Source of the DNA: an uncultured bacterium
GTDB taxonomy: Bacteria > Bacillota > Clostridia > Lachnospirales > Lachnospiraceae
Direction of reading: 5' to 3'
DNA length: 44,591 bases
NCBI GenBank assembly: GCA_947643595.1
Contig: CANRWP010000026.1
Location: 1 to 44,591, forward strand
Shown: piece by piece, positions 32,226 to 41,333 of the stretch
Position numbering within the stretch: the stretch's first letter is position 1
How the letters are laid out: the number at the start of each line of letters is the position of its first letter
Notes under the pieces: generated by a model
Told to the model about the DNA's origin: nothing
Database searches by the model: none
The model's input: only the letters and a program-made list of their open reading frames with translations
Program-made: the position numbers and the translations under genes

Positions 32226-33992
32226 ATGAAAAAATTACTGGAGCTGATATCGGAAGAGGTAAAAAAAGCCTTTGCGGAGGCTGGGTACGGGGAGGAGCTG
32301 GGCAGAGTTACGGTTTCCAACAGGCCTGACCTCTGTGAATACCAGTGCAACGGCGCGATGGCCGGGGCTAAGAAGTATCACAAAGCACCGATCATGATCG
32401 CGAAGGATGTGGCGGAAAAACTGCAGGGAAGTGCCGTCTTCTCTGAGGCGGAGGCCGCGGCGCCGGGCTTTTTGAACTTAAAGGTGAAGGAAGATTTTCT
32501 GGTGTCCTATGTCAAGGAGATGGGGACGACGGAGAAATTCGGAGCAGGCGAGCCGGGGCGCGGGAGAAAGATCGTCGTAGACTACGGCGGGCCGAATGTT
32601 GCGAAACCGCTCCATGTGGGGCATCTGCGCTCCGGGATCATAGGGGAGAGCGTCAAGAGGATCTGCCGCTACGCGGGAGCGGAGGTGGTGGGCGATATCC
32701 ATCTGGGGGACTGGGGACTGCAGATGGGGCTGATCATCTATGAATTGTCGCTGAGGCAGCCGGAGCTTCCCTATTTTGATGAGAATTTTACGGGGGAATA
32801 TCCGAAGGAGGCCCCTTTTACGATCGCGGAACTGGAGGAGATCTATCCCACGGCAAGCGGGAAATCCAAGGCGGATGAGGCGTACAAAGAGCAGGCGATG
32901 GAGGCGACCTTTAAGCTGCAAAACGGCGAGAGGGGATACCGCGCGCTGTGGAATCATATTATGCAGGTTTCGGTGGCGGATCTGAAAAAAAATTATGACC
33001 GCCTGCATGTGCAGTTTGAGCTCTGGAAGGGGGAGTCCGATGTGCAGGATCGGATTCCCGGCATGGCGGACTATATGAGGAGAGAGGGCTATGCCCATGA
33101 GAGCGAGGGCGCGCTTGTGGTGGATGTGGCGAAGGAGGATGATACGAGGGAGATTCCGCCCTGTATGATCCTGAAATCCGACGGGGCGGCACTCTATGAT
33201 ACGACGGATCTGGCGACGATCGAAGAGCGGATGGAAGAGATCGCGCCGGACGAGATCATCTATGTGGTGGACAAGCGGCAGGAGCTCCATTTTGAACAGG
33301 TATTCCGCTGCGCGAGAAAGACGAAGCTGGTAAAGCCGGAGACAGAGCTCAGGTTTCTGGGCTTCGGAACGATGAATGGCAAGGACGGCAAGCCTTTTAA
33401 GACGAGAGACGGCGGCGTGATGCGCCTTGAGTATCTGCTCGAGGAAGTTTATGCGGAGATGTATAAGAAGATTTCTGAGAACAGGGAGATGTCAAGGGAA
33501 GAGGCGGAGCGGATAGCGGAGATCGTGGCGCTCAGCGCCGTGAAGTACGGTGATCTCTCCAATCAGGCGTCCAAAGACTATGTTTTTGATATTCAGAGAT
33601 TTACTTCATCGGAGGGCAATACCGGCGTGTATCTGCTCTACACGATGGTGCGTATCAAATCCATTTTAAATAAATACCGGGAGCAGGGCGGCGATGAGGA
33701 GAAAGCGCAGATTGCCGTGACGGGCAATGAATCCGCAAAGGATCTGATGAAAGCGCTGGCAGGTTTCGGCGCGATGATGGAGACCGCCTATCTGGAGACT
33801 GCGCCCCACAAGGTATGTGCCTATATGTACGATCTGGCGAACGCATTCAATCATTTTTACCACGAGACAAAGATCCTGACGCAGGAGGATGAGACGGCAA
33901 AATCCGCTTATATCGCGCTGATTGCGCTGACGCTCCGGGTGATGGAGGAGTGCATCTCGGTGCTCGGATTTTCGGCGCCGGAGAGGATGTAA
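32226..33992 (+). CDS. argS: Arginyl-tRNA synthetase
   Basis: A 588-residue class I synthetase charging tRNA-Arg. The N-terminal Add1-type domain comes first, then the HIGH-type motif in GGPNVAKPLHVGHLRSGIIG, the GDIHLGDWGLQMG stretch that follows it in ArgRS, DTTDLATIEERM, and the end SAPERM after the anticodon-binding domain. ATG 32226 follows GACGAGGAG; the longer open frame to 32091 has no site. A single gene by appearance; no terminator is evident in the 150 bases after it. Confidence 0.95.
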   Translation: MKKLLELISEEVKKAFAEAGYGEELGRVTVSNRPDLCEYQCNGAMAGAKKYHKAPIMIAKDVAEKLQGSAVFSEAEAAAPGFLNLKVKEDFLVSYVKEMGTTEKFGAGEPGRGRKIVVDYGGPNVAKPLHVGHLRSGIIGESVKRICRYAGAEVVGDIHLGDWGLQMGLIIYELSLRQPELPYFDENFTGEYPKEAPFTIAELEEIYPTASGKSKADEAYKEQAMEATFKLQNGERGYRALWNHIMQVSVADLKKNYDRLHVQFELWKGESDVQDRIPGMADYMRREGYAHESEGALVVDVAKEDDTREIPPCMILKSDGAALYDTTDLATIEERMEEIAPDEIIYVVDKRQELHFEQVFRCARKTKLVKPETELRFLGFGTMNGKDGKPFKTRDGGVMRLEYLLEEVYAEMYKKISENREMSREEAERIAEIVALSAVKYGDLSNQASKDYVFDIQRFTSSEGNTGVYLLYTMVRIKSILNKYREQGGDEEKAQIAVTGNESAKDLMKALAGFGAMMETAYLETAPHKVCAYMYDLANAFNHFYHETKILTQEDETAKSAYIALIALTLRVMEECISVLGFSAPERM

Positions 33993-34062
33993 AAGATGGT
34001 AATGTTGTGCGGGGCAGTTCAGGGATAAAATCGCCTTATTTTAAATTTCTGAAAAAAAGTTG

Positions 34063-34092
34063 TTGACAAGCAGGTGCATTTAATTGTATACT
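34063..34092 (+). promoter_or_regulatory. Promoter of the tRNA-Val/tRNA-Met unit
   Basis: TTGACA (34063-34068) and TATACT (34087-34092), spacer 18, about 54 bases before tRNA-Val. Confidence 0.75.
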
Positions 34093-34145
34093 AGCAAGGC
34101 AGTCAGGTGATTTTGGAATTATTTTACTGCAAAATCTGATAAAGT

Positions 34146-34218
34146 GGGATCTTAGCTCAGCTGGGAGAGCATCTGCCTTACAAGCAGAGGGTCATAGGTT
34201 CGAGCCCTATAGGTCCCA
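34146..34218 (+). tRNA. tRNA-Val (anticodon TAC)
   Basis: Acceptor GGGATCT (34146-34152) pairs with AGGTCCC (34211-34217), discriminator A. Anticodon stem CTGCC/AAGCAG region with loop CTTACAA gives anticodon TAC. T arm has GGTTCGAGCCC. No encoded CCA. Confidence 0.95.
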
Positions 34219-34246
34219 TTTATAACAGAAGATTTGTATGATATAT

Positions 34247-34320
34247 GGCGAGATGGCTCAACTGGCTAGAGCGTCCGGTTCATACCCGGGAGGTTGAGAG
34301 TTCAAGTCTCTCTCTCGCTA
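34247..34320 (+). tRNA. tRNA-Met (anticodon CAT)
   Basis: Acceptor GGCGAGA (34247-34253) pairs with TCTCGCT (34313-34319), with one G-U, discriminator A at 34320. Anticodon loop TTCATAC gives CAT. The anticodon stem is TCCGG/CCGGG and lacks the three G-C pairs of the initiator, so it is elongator Met, or tRNA-Ile with a modified C34, which sequence alone does not settle. Confidence 0.88.
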
Positions 34321-34325
34321 CTGCA

Positions 34326-34354
34326 AAGCCTTGAAGTTATTTCAAGGCTTTTTT
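34326..34354 (+). terminator. Intrinsic terminator after the tRNA pair
   Basis: AAGCCTTGAA (34326-34335) pairs with TTCAAGGCTT (34341-34350), 5-base loop, T run to 34354. It follows tRNA-Met by five bases. Confidence 0.92.
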
Positions 34355-34431
34355 ACGATGAAAACCCTGTCAGGCGCAGCAATCGGTTTTCATGTATCTT
34401 GAGGATGACAAAAAGTAGAAAGCGGGATCAT

Positions 34432-36552
34432 ATGGTACAACAGGACAAGCTGGTACAATTTTATTTCAACCAGTACAGAGACAGTGCACTAAAACTGAAG
34501 AAGAAAAAGAATGACGGGAAGAGTTCCTACGAGAAGAGGGTGAAATCCCTCTTTCAGGAATTAAAAAAGACCGGATCGGCAAAAATAAAGAAAGCAAAGC
34601 TGGAGGATTATCACAGGCAGGTCAGAAATGTCAGCTATTATGCCTTCCGTGAGAAAAACCAGATCGCGATCATGGAGATCCGGGATATGCTCCTGCCGGA
34701 GCTTGTGCGTCTGGATATGGCGGAGCTGTCGGAGAGCGAAGCGGAGATCATCACGGGAAAGTTTCTGGAGTATCTGCGGACGGAACTGCCTTTCGAGATC
34801 TGCCGCCGGACGATAAAGGAGCTGAGCAAAAGCTATGCGGACGTGGGCATCCGGGGGGAGATCATCGACATGGTGCCGATGAACCCGGAGACGGAGTTTC
34901 AGGAGGCCCTCGCCATGAAACGGCATTTTATCCTGCATGTGGGGCCCACAAACTGCGGCAAGACCTACCAGGCGCTGGAGCGCCTGAAAACGTCCCGGAA
35001 CGGCACCTATCTCGGACCATTAAGGCTTCTCGCGCTGGAAGTGTACGAGCGGATGATGGAGGCGGGGGTGCCCTGCAGTATGCTGACCGGGGAGGAGTAT
35101 ATCTTCGAGGAGAACAGCCGCGTGATCTCCTCCACGATCGAGATGCTGGATATCGAAAAAGAATATGACATTGTTGTCATTGACGAGGCGCAGATGATAG
35201 CGGACGAGGACAGGGGGCATTCCTGGACCAGGGCGATCCTGGGGGTGAAGGCGAAGGAGATCCATGTCTGCATGAGCCCGGCGGCGCAGGATGTGGTGAC
35301 GCATCTGATTTCCCTGTGCGGCGACAGCAGTGAGGTCAATCACTACAGGAGGATGACCAGTCTGGTCTGTGAGAAGGAGGCGTTTCGTTTCCCCGAGGAT
35401 GTGCAGGAGGGAGATGCTCTGATCCTGTTTACCAAGCGGGCGGTGTTGGATATCGCGGGGCGCCTGGAGCGGGAGGGCATCCGCACGAGCGTAATCTACG
35501 GTTCGCTCCCCCCGGAGATCCGCAGACGGCAGATCAGGCTGTTCACGGAGAAGGAGAGCAAGGTGGTGGTTTCCACGGACGCCATCGGCATGGGGCTCAA
35601 TCTCCCCGTGCGGCGTATTGTCTTTATACAGATCGAAAAGTATGACGGGCACCAGAAGCGCAGGCTAGTGGTGCCGGAGATCAAGCAGATCGCCGGGCGC
35701 GCCGGGCGCTACGGCATCTATGAGACCGGTTATGTGAGCGCGGCGGGGGACGAGGAGCTTGAGTATGTCAGGGAGCGCTACGCCAAAGAGGAGGAACCTA
35801 TCGGCAGGGTGAGTCTGGGCTTTCCCCATGTGTTGCTGGATATGGAGGACCCGCTGGATACGATCCTGAAGGTCTGGAAGTCGGTGGAGCCTTCGCCGCC
35901 GTTCGAGAAGGTCAGTATTGACGAGATGCTGTTCCTCTACGAGCGGGCGTACAGGGAGCGGAAGGACATCGACGGCTTTGACGACAAGAGGACGCTGTAC
36001 CGGATGCTGACCTGTTCCATCGACATTAAAAACAGAGATATCGTGGATCTGTGGCTCTACTACTGTGAGACGTACACGGCTGATGTATCGCTCCATTTTC
36101 CGGCGCTGTCCATGTGCACCGACAGGGGGATTATGAAGTATGAGACCTTCTACAAGATGTTGGATCTCTACCATCAGTTTTCCACCAGACTGGGGAAGGA
36201 GATGGATGCGGACAGGCTTGTGAAGGAGCGGGAGAAGACGGAAGATACGATTATGCGGTATCTTTTGAAAAATAAAAAGGATTATATTCAAAAGTGTAAA
36301 TACTGCGGAAAGCCGTTGCCTTTCGGCTGCAATTTCACGGTCTGCGACGACTGTCACAGGAGCGGTAAAAAGTTTTCGCTGATGGGCAGGAAAAAGGGCT
36401 ACAGCGGTGAAGGCGGCAGGGAGCAGGAGCGGCACAGGAAAGCGGAGCCGTCGGAGAAAGAAGGGAAGAAAAGCGGCGCTGGCCGCAGGAGAAGGCGCAG
36501 AAGGCCGAGGCAGGCGGGCGTTACGGCCGCGGAGAATAAGAAGGAAAGCTGA
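34432..36552 (+). CDS. Suv3-like superfamily 2 RNA helicase
   Basis: A 706-residue helicase. Motif I is GPTNCGKT (171-178), followed by [15 protein letters not shown] (Ia region), motif II DEAQ (251-254), [12 protein letters not shown] in domain 2, and motif [12 protein letters not shown] (419-428). GPTNCGKT with GPLRLLA and [10 protein letters not shown] is the Suv3/SUPV3L1 pattern of mitochondrial and some bacterial RNA helicases. Residues 622-641 hold CKYC...C...CDDC, a likely zinc site, and the tail is Arg-rich (685-693). The start at 34432 is preferred since the longer frame runs into tRNA-Met, but the ribosome site is weak. Likely an RNA unwinding or decay factor; partner not known. Confidence 0.85.
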   Translation: MVQQDKLVQFYFNQYRDSALKLKKKKNDGKSSYEKRVKSLFQELKKTGSAKIKKAKLEDYHRQVRNVSYYAFREKNQIAIMEIRDMLLPELVRLDMAELSESEAEIITGKFLEYLRTELPFEICRRTIKELSKSYADVGIRGEIIDMVPMNPETEFQEALAMKRHFILHVGPTNCGKTYQALERLKTSRNGTYLGPLRLLALEVYERMMEAGVPCSMLTGEEYIFEENSRVISSTIEMLDIEKEYDIVVIDEAQMIADEDRGHSWTRAILGVKAKEIHVCMSPAAQDVVTHLISLCGDSSEVNHYRRMTSLVCEKEAFRFPEDVQEGDALILFTKRAVLDIAGRLEREGIRTSVIYGSLPPEIRRRQIRLFTEKESKVVVSTDAIGMGLNLPVRRIVFIQIEKYDGHQKRRLVVPEIKQIAGRAGRYGIYETGYVSAAGDEELEYVRERYAKEEEPIGRVSLGFPHVLLDMEDPLDTILKVWKSVEPSPPFEKVSIDEMLFLYERAYRERKDIDGFDDKRTLYRMLTCSIDIKNRDIVDLWLYYCETYTADVSLHFPALSMCTDRGIMKYETFYKMLDLYHQFSTRLGKEMDADRLVKEREKTEDTIMRYLLKNKKDYIQKCKYCGKPLPFGCNFTVCDDCHRSGKKFSLMGRKKGYSGEGGREQERHRKAEPSEKEGKKSGAGRRRRRRRPRQAGVTAAENKKES

Positions 36553-36578
36553 GGCAGAGGGAAGACCGGGGAGGGCGT

Positions 36579-37118
36579 ATGAGGATCGGGACGGGCTATG
36601 ATGTCCACAGGCTTGTGGAGGACAGAAAATGTATTATCGGGGGCGTGGAGATTCCCCATGAAAAGGGGCTTTCAGGACATTCCGATGCGGATGTGCTGCT
36701 GCATGCGGTTATGGATGCCCTGCTCGGGGCAGCGGCTCTGGGGGATATCGGAAAACATTTTCCGGATACGGAGGAGACTTACCGCGGGATCTCCTCACTG
36801 GAGTTGTTGAAAAAGGTGGGAGACCTGCTGGAGGAGCACACATTTCTGATCGAGAATATCGATGCCACGATTATCGCGCAGGCGCCCAAAATGCGCCCTC
36901 ATATTGACAAAATGCGGGAGAACATCGCGCGGGCGCTGGGACTGGAGCCTGCGCAGGTCAGCGTGAAGGCGACGACGGAAGAGGGGCTGGGTTTTACCGG
37001 AAGCGGGGAGGGAATCTCCGCCCAGGCGGTCTGCCTTCTGACGACGCCGATGGAGCTGCACGCGGAGAACGTCTCCGGGTGCGGAGAGTGCACGGGATGC
37101 CCGAAACGCGGTGAGTGA
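36579..37118 (+). CDS. ispF: 2-C-methyl-D-erythritol 2,4-cyclodiphosphate synthase
   Basis: A 179-residue MEP-pathway enzyme making the cyclodiphosphate precursor of isoprenoids. Metal ligands Asp8 and His10 (YDVH) and His42 (DVLLHAVMD) are present, with GHSDAD and the [16 protein letters not shown] nucleotide region. GGGAGGGCGT lies before the ATG. The family is normally 155-160 residues; this protein has about 20 extra at the C-terminus with Cys168, Cys171 and Cys174 (CxxCxxC). ispD is not adjacent. Confidence 0.95.
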   Translation: MRIGTGYDVHRLVEDRKCIIGGVEIPHEKGLSGHSDADVLLHAVMDALLGAAALGDIGKHFPDTEETYRGISSLELLKKVGDLLEEHTFLIENIDATIIAQAPKMRPHIDKMRENIARALGLEPAQVSVKATTEEGLGFTGSGEGISAQAVCLLTTPMELHAENVSGCGECTGCPKRGE

Positions 37119-37198
37119 GAATTTGCAGGTGCGCAATCGAGCGTTTTGACATATACTAAGTATGATGGGCAGTGCAATGAGAAGAAGGATATCACAAC

Positions 37199-37867
37199 AT
37201 GGGCTTTGTCAAAAACATTCAGGATGAGATCAGGATCATACGGGAGAGAGATCCGGCGATCCACAGCAGCTGGGAAGTATTTCTGTACCCCAGCTTCAAG
37301 GTGATGCTGCACTACCGTCTGGCGCATAAGCTGTACATAAAGAGACATTATTTTCTCGCCAGGTGGGTATCCCAGCGGGGTGTGCGCAAGACAGGGATAG
37401 AGATCCACCCCGGTGCGCAGATCGGGAGAGGGCTGTTCATCGACCACGGAAACGGTGTGATCATCGGGGAGACGGCCATACTGGGGGACAACGTGACGCT
37501 CTATCAGGGAGTGACATTGGGCGGTACCGGCAAGGAGCAGGGAAAGCGGCATCCCACTGTGGGCAATAACGTGATGATCAGCGCGGGAGCCAAAGTGTTG
37601 GGGTCCTTTACGATCGGAGATAACTCCAAGATCGGCGCCGGGAGCGTGGTGCTGGAGGAGGTGCCGCCCGGTTCCACGGTGGTGGGCGTGCCCGGACATG
37701 TGGTGAAGCGGAAGAAACAGAATTTCCCGCAGGAGGAGCTGAATCAGGTGGATCTGCCCGATCCGGTGCAGGAGGATATCGCAGGGCTGAAGAAGGCGAA
37801 CGCGGAGCTGACGAACCATCTGCTGAAGCTGGAGGAAGAAATGCGTGAGCTGCGGCGTAAACTTTGA
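37199..37867 (+). CDS. cysE: Serine O-acetyltransferase
   Basis: A 222-residue enzyme making O-acetylserine for cysteine synthesis. N-terminal helices (MLHYRLAHKLY), then left-handed beta-helix hexapeptides with the catalytic His/Asp region IDHGNGVIIGE and GVTLGGTGKEQGKRHP. The C-terminal 37 residues (DIAGLKKANAELTNHLLKLEEEMREL) form a predicted coiled coil beyond the usual core. AAGGATATC precedes the ATG. It runs straight into cysS (18 bases), the cysE-cysS pairing of Bacillota. No T-box was seen in the short leader. Confidence 0.94.
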   Translation: MGFVKNIQDEIRIIRERDPAIHSSWEVFLYPSFKVMLHYRLAHKLYIKRHYFLARWVSQRGVRKTGIEIHPGAQIGRGLFIDHGNGVIIGETAILGDNVTLYQGVTLGGTGKEQGKRHPTVGNNVMISAGAKVLGSFTIGDNSKIGAGSVVLEEVPPGSTVVGVPGHVVKRKKQNFPQEELNQVDLPDPVQEDIAGLKKANAELTNHLLKLEEEMRELRRKL

Positions 37868-37884
37868 GGAGGAAAAGAAAAAAC

Positions 37885-39294
37885 ATGAAGATCTATAATA
37901 CATTATCCGGAAGAAAAGAAGAATTTGTTCCGATCGAGGAAGGAAAGGTGAGCATGTACGTTTGCGGACCCACCGTGTACAACCTGATCCATATCGGCAA
38001 TGCCCGCCCCATGCTCGTCTTTGATACGGTGCGTCGGTATATGGAGTACAAGGGCTACGATGTGAACTTCGTGTCCAACTTTACGGACGTGGACGACAAG
38101 ATCATCAGGAAGGCGATAGAGGAGGGCGTGGATGCCTCCGTGATCTCGGAGAGATATATTGCAGAGTGTAAAAAAGATATGGAAGGCATGAATGTAAAAC
38201 CGGCCACCACCCATCCGTTGGCGACGCAGGAGATAGACGGTATGCTGGAGATGATCGAAACGCTGATCGAAAAAGGACATGCCTATGCGGCGGCGGACGG
38301 CACGGTGTATTTCCGGACGAGAAGTTTTAAGGAGTACGGGAAGCTGTCCCACAAAAACCTGGACGATCTTCGGGGCGGAAACAGATCTCTCCTCGTCTCG
38401 GGGGAAGACCAGAAGGAAGACGCGCTCGATTTCGTGCTTTGGAAGCCGAAGAAGGAAGGGGAACCCTACTGGGAGTCTCCCTGGTGCGACGGCAGGCCGG
38501 GCTGGCACATTGAGTGCTCGGTGATGAGCAGAAAATATCTGGGCGAGGAGATCGATATCCATGCGGGCGGTGAGGATCTGGTGTTTCCTCACCATGAGAA
38601 TGAGATCGCGCAGTCGGAGGCGGCGAATGGGATGCCCTTTGCCCATTATTGGATGCACAACGCTTTTTTGAATATCGATAATCACAAGATGTCCAAGTCC
38701 GCCGGAAATTTCTTTACGGTGCGGGATATCTCCGAAAAGTATGACCTGCAGGTACTGCGGTTCTTTATGCTCTCGGCGCACTACAGAAGCCCCTTAAATT
38801 TCAGCGCGGAGCTGATGCAGGCGGCGCAAAACGGCTATGACAGGATCGTCACGGCGGTGGAGAATCTGAATTTCCTGATGCAGAGTGCGGCGGAGGGAGA
38901 AGAGAGCGCGGCAGAGAAGGAACTGGAAGAGCAGGCGGGGGCGTTTGCGGCGAAATTTGAGGAAGCCATGGAGGACGACTTCAACACGGCTGACGCCCTG
39001 GCCGCGATCTTTGAACTGGTAAAATTTGTCAATACCAACACGGATGGGGAGCACACGAAGGCATATCTGGCGGCGTTAAAGAAAGAGATCGCGGTGCTGG
39101 CCGACATCTGCGGACTGATCGTGGAGAAGAGCAGGGAACTTCTGCCGGAGGATATCGAGGCGCTGATCAGGGAGCGGCAGGATGCCAGAAAGGCGAAGAA
39201 TTTTGCCCGTGCCGACGAGATCAGGAAGGAGCTTCTGGAAAAGGGAATCGTGCTGGAAGACACGAGAGAGGGAGTAAAATGGAAAAGGGCGTGA
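37885..39294 (+). CDS. cysS: Cysteinyl-tRNA synthetase
   Basis: A 469-residue class I synthetase. [19 protein letters not shown] contains the first zinc ligand Cys and the HIGH motif; GWHIECS and [10 protein letters not shown] supply the other zinc ligands; HKMSKSAGN is the KMSKS loop. ATG 37885 follows GAGGAGG; the alternative at 37864 is within cysE. It overlaps mrnC by 16 bases. Length and motifs are normal. Confidence 0.96.
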   Translation: MKIYNTLSGRKEEFVPIEEGKVSMYVCGPTVYNLIHIGNARPMLVFDTVRRYMEYKGYDVNFVSNFTDVDDKIIRKAIEEGVDASVISERYIAECKKDMEGMNVKPATTHPLATQEIDGMLEMIETLIEKGHAYAAADGTVYFRTRSFKEYGKLSHKNLDDLRGGNRSLLVSGEDQKEDALDFVLWKPKKEGEPYWESPWCDGRPGWHIECSVMSRKYLGEEIDIHAGGEDLVFPHHENEIAQSEAANGMPFAHYWMHNAFLNIDNHKMSKSAGNFFTVRDISEKYDLQVLRFFMLSAHYRSPLNFSAELMQAAQNGYDRIVTAVENLNFLMQSAAEGEESAAEKELEEQAGAFAAKFEEAMEDDFNTADALAAIFELVKFVNTNTDGEHTKAYLAALKKEIAVLADICGLIVEKSRELLPEDIEALIRERQDARKAKNFARADEIRKELLEKGIVLEDTREGVKWKRA

Positions 39295-39719
39295 TGCTGC
39301 CGGAAGGTATCCGGGAAAGTTTTGGCTGTAAAGAACAGGATATCCGAAGCTTTTCTCCGCTGACATTGGCCTATATCGGGGACTGTGTGTATGAGCTCAT
39401 CGTCCGCACCGTGGTGGTGGAGCGGGGCAACAGGCAGCCGCAGAAACTTCAAAAGGAGTCCGCCGGATTTTCCAGGGCGGGTACCCAGTGCAGGATCTAT
39501 GAAGCGCTGCTCTTCGAGGTGACGGAGGAGGAAGCGGATATACTGAGGCGGGGTAAAAACGCGCATTTCCACACCAAGGCCAGAAACGCTACGCCCGGTG
39601 AGTACCGGAAGGCGACGGCGCTGGAGGCGTTGATCGGGTATCTGTATCTGACGGGGCGGATGGAACGGGTGCTGGAACTGCTGAAGATCGGGATTTGCAA
39701 ATGCGGGATGGATCTGTAG
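39279..39719 (+). CDS. mrnC: Mini-ribonuclease III
   Basis: A 146-residue dsRNA endonuclease lacking the dsRNA-binding domain, which matures 23S rRNA ends. The catalytic Asp35 is in YIGDCVYEL and Glu116 in ALEALIGYLYL; RGKNAHFHTKARNATPGEYRKAT is the family centre. The start overlaps cysS by 16 bases, as in other Bacillota, and it is followed by rlmB after a short gap. Confidence 0.94.
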   Translation: MEKGVMLPEGIRESFGCKEQDIRSFSPLTLAYIGDCVYELIVRTVVVERGNRQPQKLQKESAGFSRAGTQCRIYEALLFEVTEEEADILRRGKNAHFHTKARNATPGEYRKATALEALIGYLYLTGRMERVLELLKIGICKCGMDL

Positions 39720-39767
39720 ACTGTCGGTCAGGAAGTATTGTCTGTCTACAAAAGAATGGGGAAAATT

Positions 39768-40508
39768 ATGGCATATCATGAATACACAATAGAAGGAAGA
39801 AACGCGGTGGCGGAGGCGCTGAAAAGCGGGAAACCGATCGACAAGCTCTACGTATTGGATGGCTGTCAGGACGGCCCCGTGATGACGATCAAGCGGGAAG
39901 CGAAAAAGCAGGGCTGTTTTATGAAGTTTGTGGCGAAAGAGCGGCTTGATCAGCTCTCGGAGACCGGACATCATCAGGGCGTGATCGCCGTGGCGGCTGC
40001 CTATGAGTACGCGGAGCTGGAGGATCTGTTCAGGATGGCGCAGGAGAAGGGCGAGGATCCGTTCTTTATTCTGCTGGACAATATTGAGGATCCCCACAAT
40101 CTGGGCGCCATCATCCGGACGGCGAATCTGGCGGGAGCTCACGGCGTGATCATTCCGAAAAACCGCGCTGTGGGACTGACGGCGGCGGTGGCGCGCACTT
40201 CGGCGGGAGCGGTGAACTATACGCCGGTGGCGAGGGTGACCAATCTGGTGAGGACGATGGACGAACTGAAAAGGAGAGGCCTCTGGATGGTCTGCGCGGA
40301 TATGGGCGGAACAAAGATGTATGACCTGAACCTGAAAGGCCCCATCGGGCTGGTGATCGGCAGCGAGGGGGAGGGCGTCGGGCGTCTGGTGAAGGAGAAC
40401 TGTGACATGACCGCGGCGATTCCGATGAGGGGGGACATCGATTCCCTGAATGCCTCCGTGGCGGCGGGAGTGCTGGCCTACGAGGTGGTGAGACAGAGGC
40501 AGATTTAG
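39768..40508 (+). CDS. rlmB: 23S rRNA (guanosine-2'-O)-methyltransferase RlmB
   Basis: A 246-residue SPOUT methyltransferase that modifies G2251 of 23S rRNA. The N-terminal L30e-like domain opens TIEGRNAVAEALKSG; the SPOUT domain has LDNIEDPHNLGAIIRTANLAG, GLVIGSEGEGVGRLV and the knot IPMRGDIDSLNASVAAGVLAYE. ATG 39768 fits the family start; the frame to 39738 lacks a site. sigH begins two bases after its stop. Confidence 0.95.
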   Translation: MAYHEYTIEGRNAVAEALKSGKPIDKLYVLDGCQDGPVMTIKREAKKQGCFMKFVAKERLDQLSETGHHQGVIAVAAAYEYAELEDLFRMAQEKGEDPFFILLDNIEDPHNLGAIIRTANLAGAHGVIIPKNRAVGLTAAVARTSAGAVNYTPVARVTNLVRTMDELKRRGLWMVCADMGGTKMYDLNLKGPIGLVIGSEGEGVGRLVKENCDMTAAIPMRGDIDSLNASVAAGVLAYEVVRQRQI

Positions 40509-40510
40509 CC

Positions 40511-41131
40511 ATGTATAACGACTATGAATCTCTCTCCGACGAGGAGCTGATCCTGCGGCTTCACGACGGGGACAACAGAGTAACGGAATATATCATCGAG
40601 AAATACAAGGATCTTGTGCGAAAAAAGTGCAGATCCATGTACATTCTGGGCGCCGATCATGAGGACCTTCTGCAGGAGGGCATGATCGGCTTATTCAAGG
40701 CGATCAGAGATTATGACGCGGGACGGGACGCCAGCTTTTACACCTTCGCGGAGCTGTGCGTGACAAGACAGATCTACACGGCGGTGCAGGCGGCGGGAAG
40801 AAAGAAACATTCTTTTCTCAATTCCTATATCTCCCTCTATGGCAGTCAGTCCGGCCCGGAGGAGGAAGGGTATCCGGAGCTGATCCAGGAGCTGGTGGCG
40901 GAGGGCAGCAGAAATCCGGAGGAGCTGGTGATCGACCGGGAAAATCTGGAGAGCCTTGAGCTGGCGATAGAGCAGGAACTGAGCGGTTTCGAGAAGCAGG
41001 TGCTGGAGCTTTGTCTGACCGGCATGAGCTATACGGAGATTGCAAGAGTCCTCGGAAAGACGGTCAAGGCGACAGACAACGCCCTGCAGAGGATCAAGGC
41101 GAAAATAAGAAAGGTGAGAAGCGGTAAATAG
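40511..41131 (+). CDS. sigH: RNA polymerase sigma-H factor
   Basis: A 206-residue sigma-70 factor of the SigH type, which drives early stationary-phase and sporulation genes. Region 2 contains DHEDLLQEGMIGLFKAIRDYD and SFYTFAELCVTRQI; region 4 has LSGFEKQVLELCLTGMSYTEIARVLGKTVKATDNALQRIKAKIRK, the usual SigH ending. In B. subtilis a yacP gene lies between rlmB and sigH; here it is absent and the two are two bases apart. A hairpin covers the stop codon (41119-41157). Confidence 0.94.
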   Translation: MYNDYESLSDEELILRLHDGDNRVTEYIIEKYKDLVRKKCRSMYILGADHEDLLQEGMIGLFKAIRDYDAGRDASFYTFAELCVTRQIYTAVQAAGRKKHSFLNSYISLYGSQSGPEEEGYPELIQELVAEGSRNPEELVIDRENLESLELAIEQELSGFEKQVLELCLTGMSYTEIARVLGKTVKATDNALQRIKAKIRKVRSGK

Positions 41132-41157
41132 CCGGAGGAAACGGCGATTTACCGCTT
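41119..41157 (+). terminator. Terminator-like hairpin overlapping the sigH stop
   Basis: AAGCGGTAAAT (41119-41129) pairs with ATTTACCGCTT (41147-41157), with GCCG/CGGC inside. The stop codon is within the stem. The tail is only GTTTGGATAATTT, so termination may be weak. Confidence 0.65.
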
Positions 41158-41193
41158 GTTTGGATAATTTAAGCTTTTTTAAGATTTAATTTA

Positions 41194-41251
41194 TTGTATT
41201 TTAAACGAAAAAGCGTATAATCAAACATGACAACCGACCGGTCGGTCGGTT
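41194..41251 (+). promoter_or_regulatory. Promoter and TetR-type operator of the RND operon
   Basis: TTGTAT (41194-41199), 16 bases, TATAAT (41216-41221). Ten bases on lies AACCGACCG (41232-41240), GT, CGGTCGGTT (41243-41251), a perfect inverted repeat built on ACCGACCGGTCGGT, a pattern typical of TetR/AcrR-family sites. The site lies just after the start of transcription, as for repression. No TetR gene is in the window. Confidence 0.75.
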
Positions 41252-41333
41252 TTGGAAATGTGAGCAGTCTTTACATATCTCAAAACAAAAAAGGAGCGCG
41301 GCCAATGGTGTCTGCGCGGAAATGAGGAGCAGC

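Noticed and set aside
37146..37166. TTGACA and TATGAT before cysE
   Set aside because: The spacer is only 9 bases, so they cannot be a working -35/-10 pair.
38835..40142. Minus-strand open frame across cysS, mrnC and rlmB
   Set aside because: Spans three well-known genes on the other strand; composition typical of a shadow.
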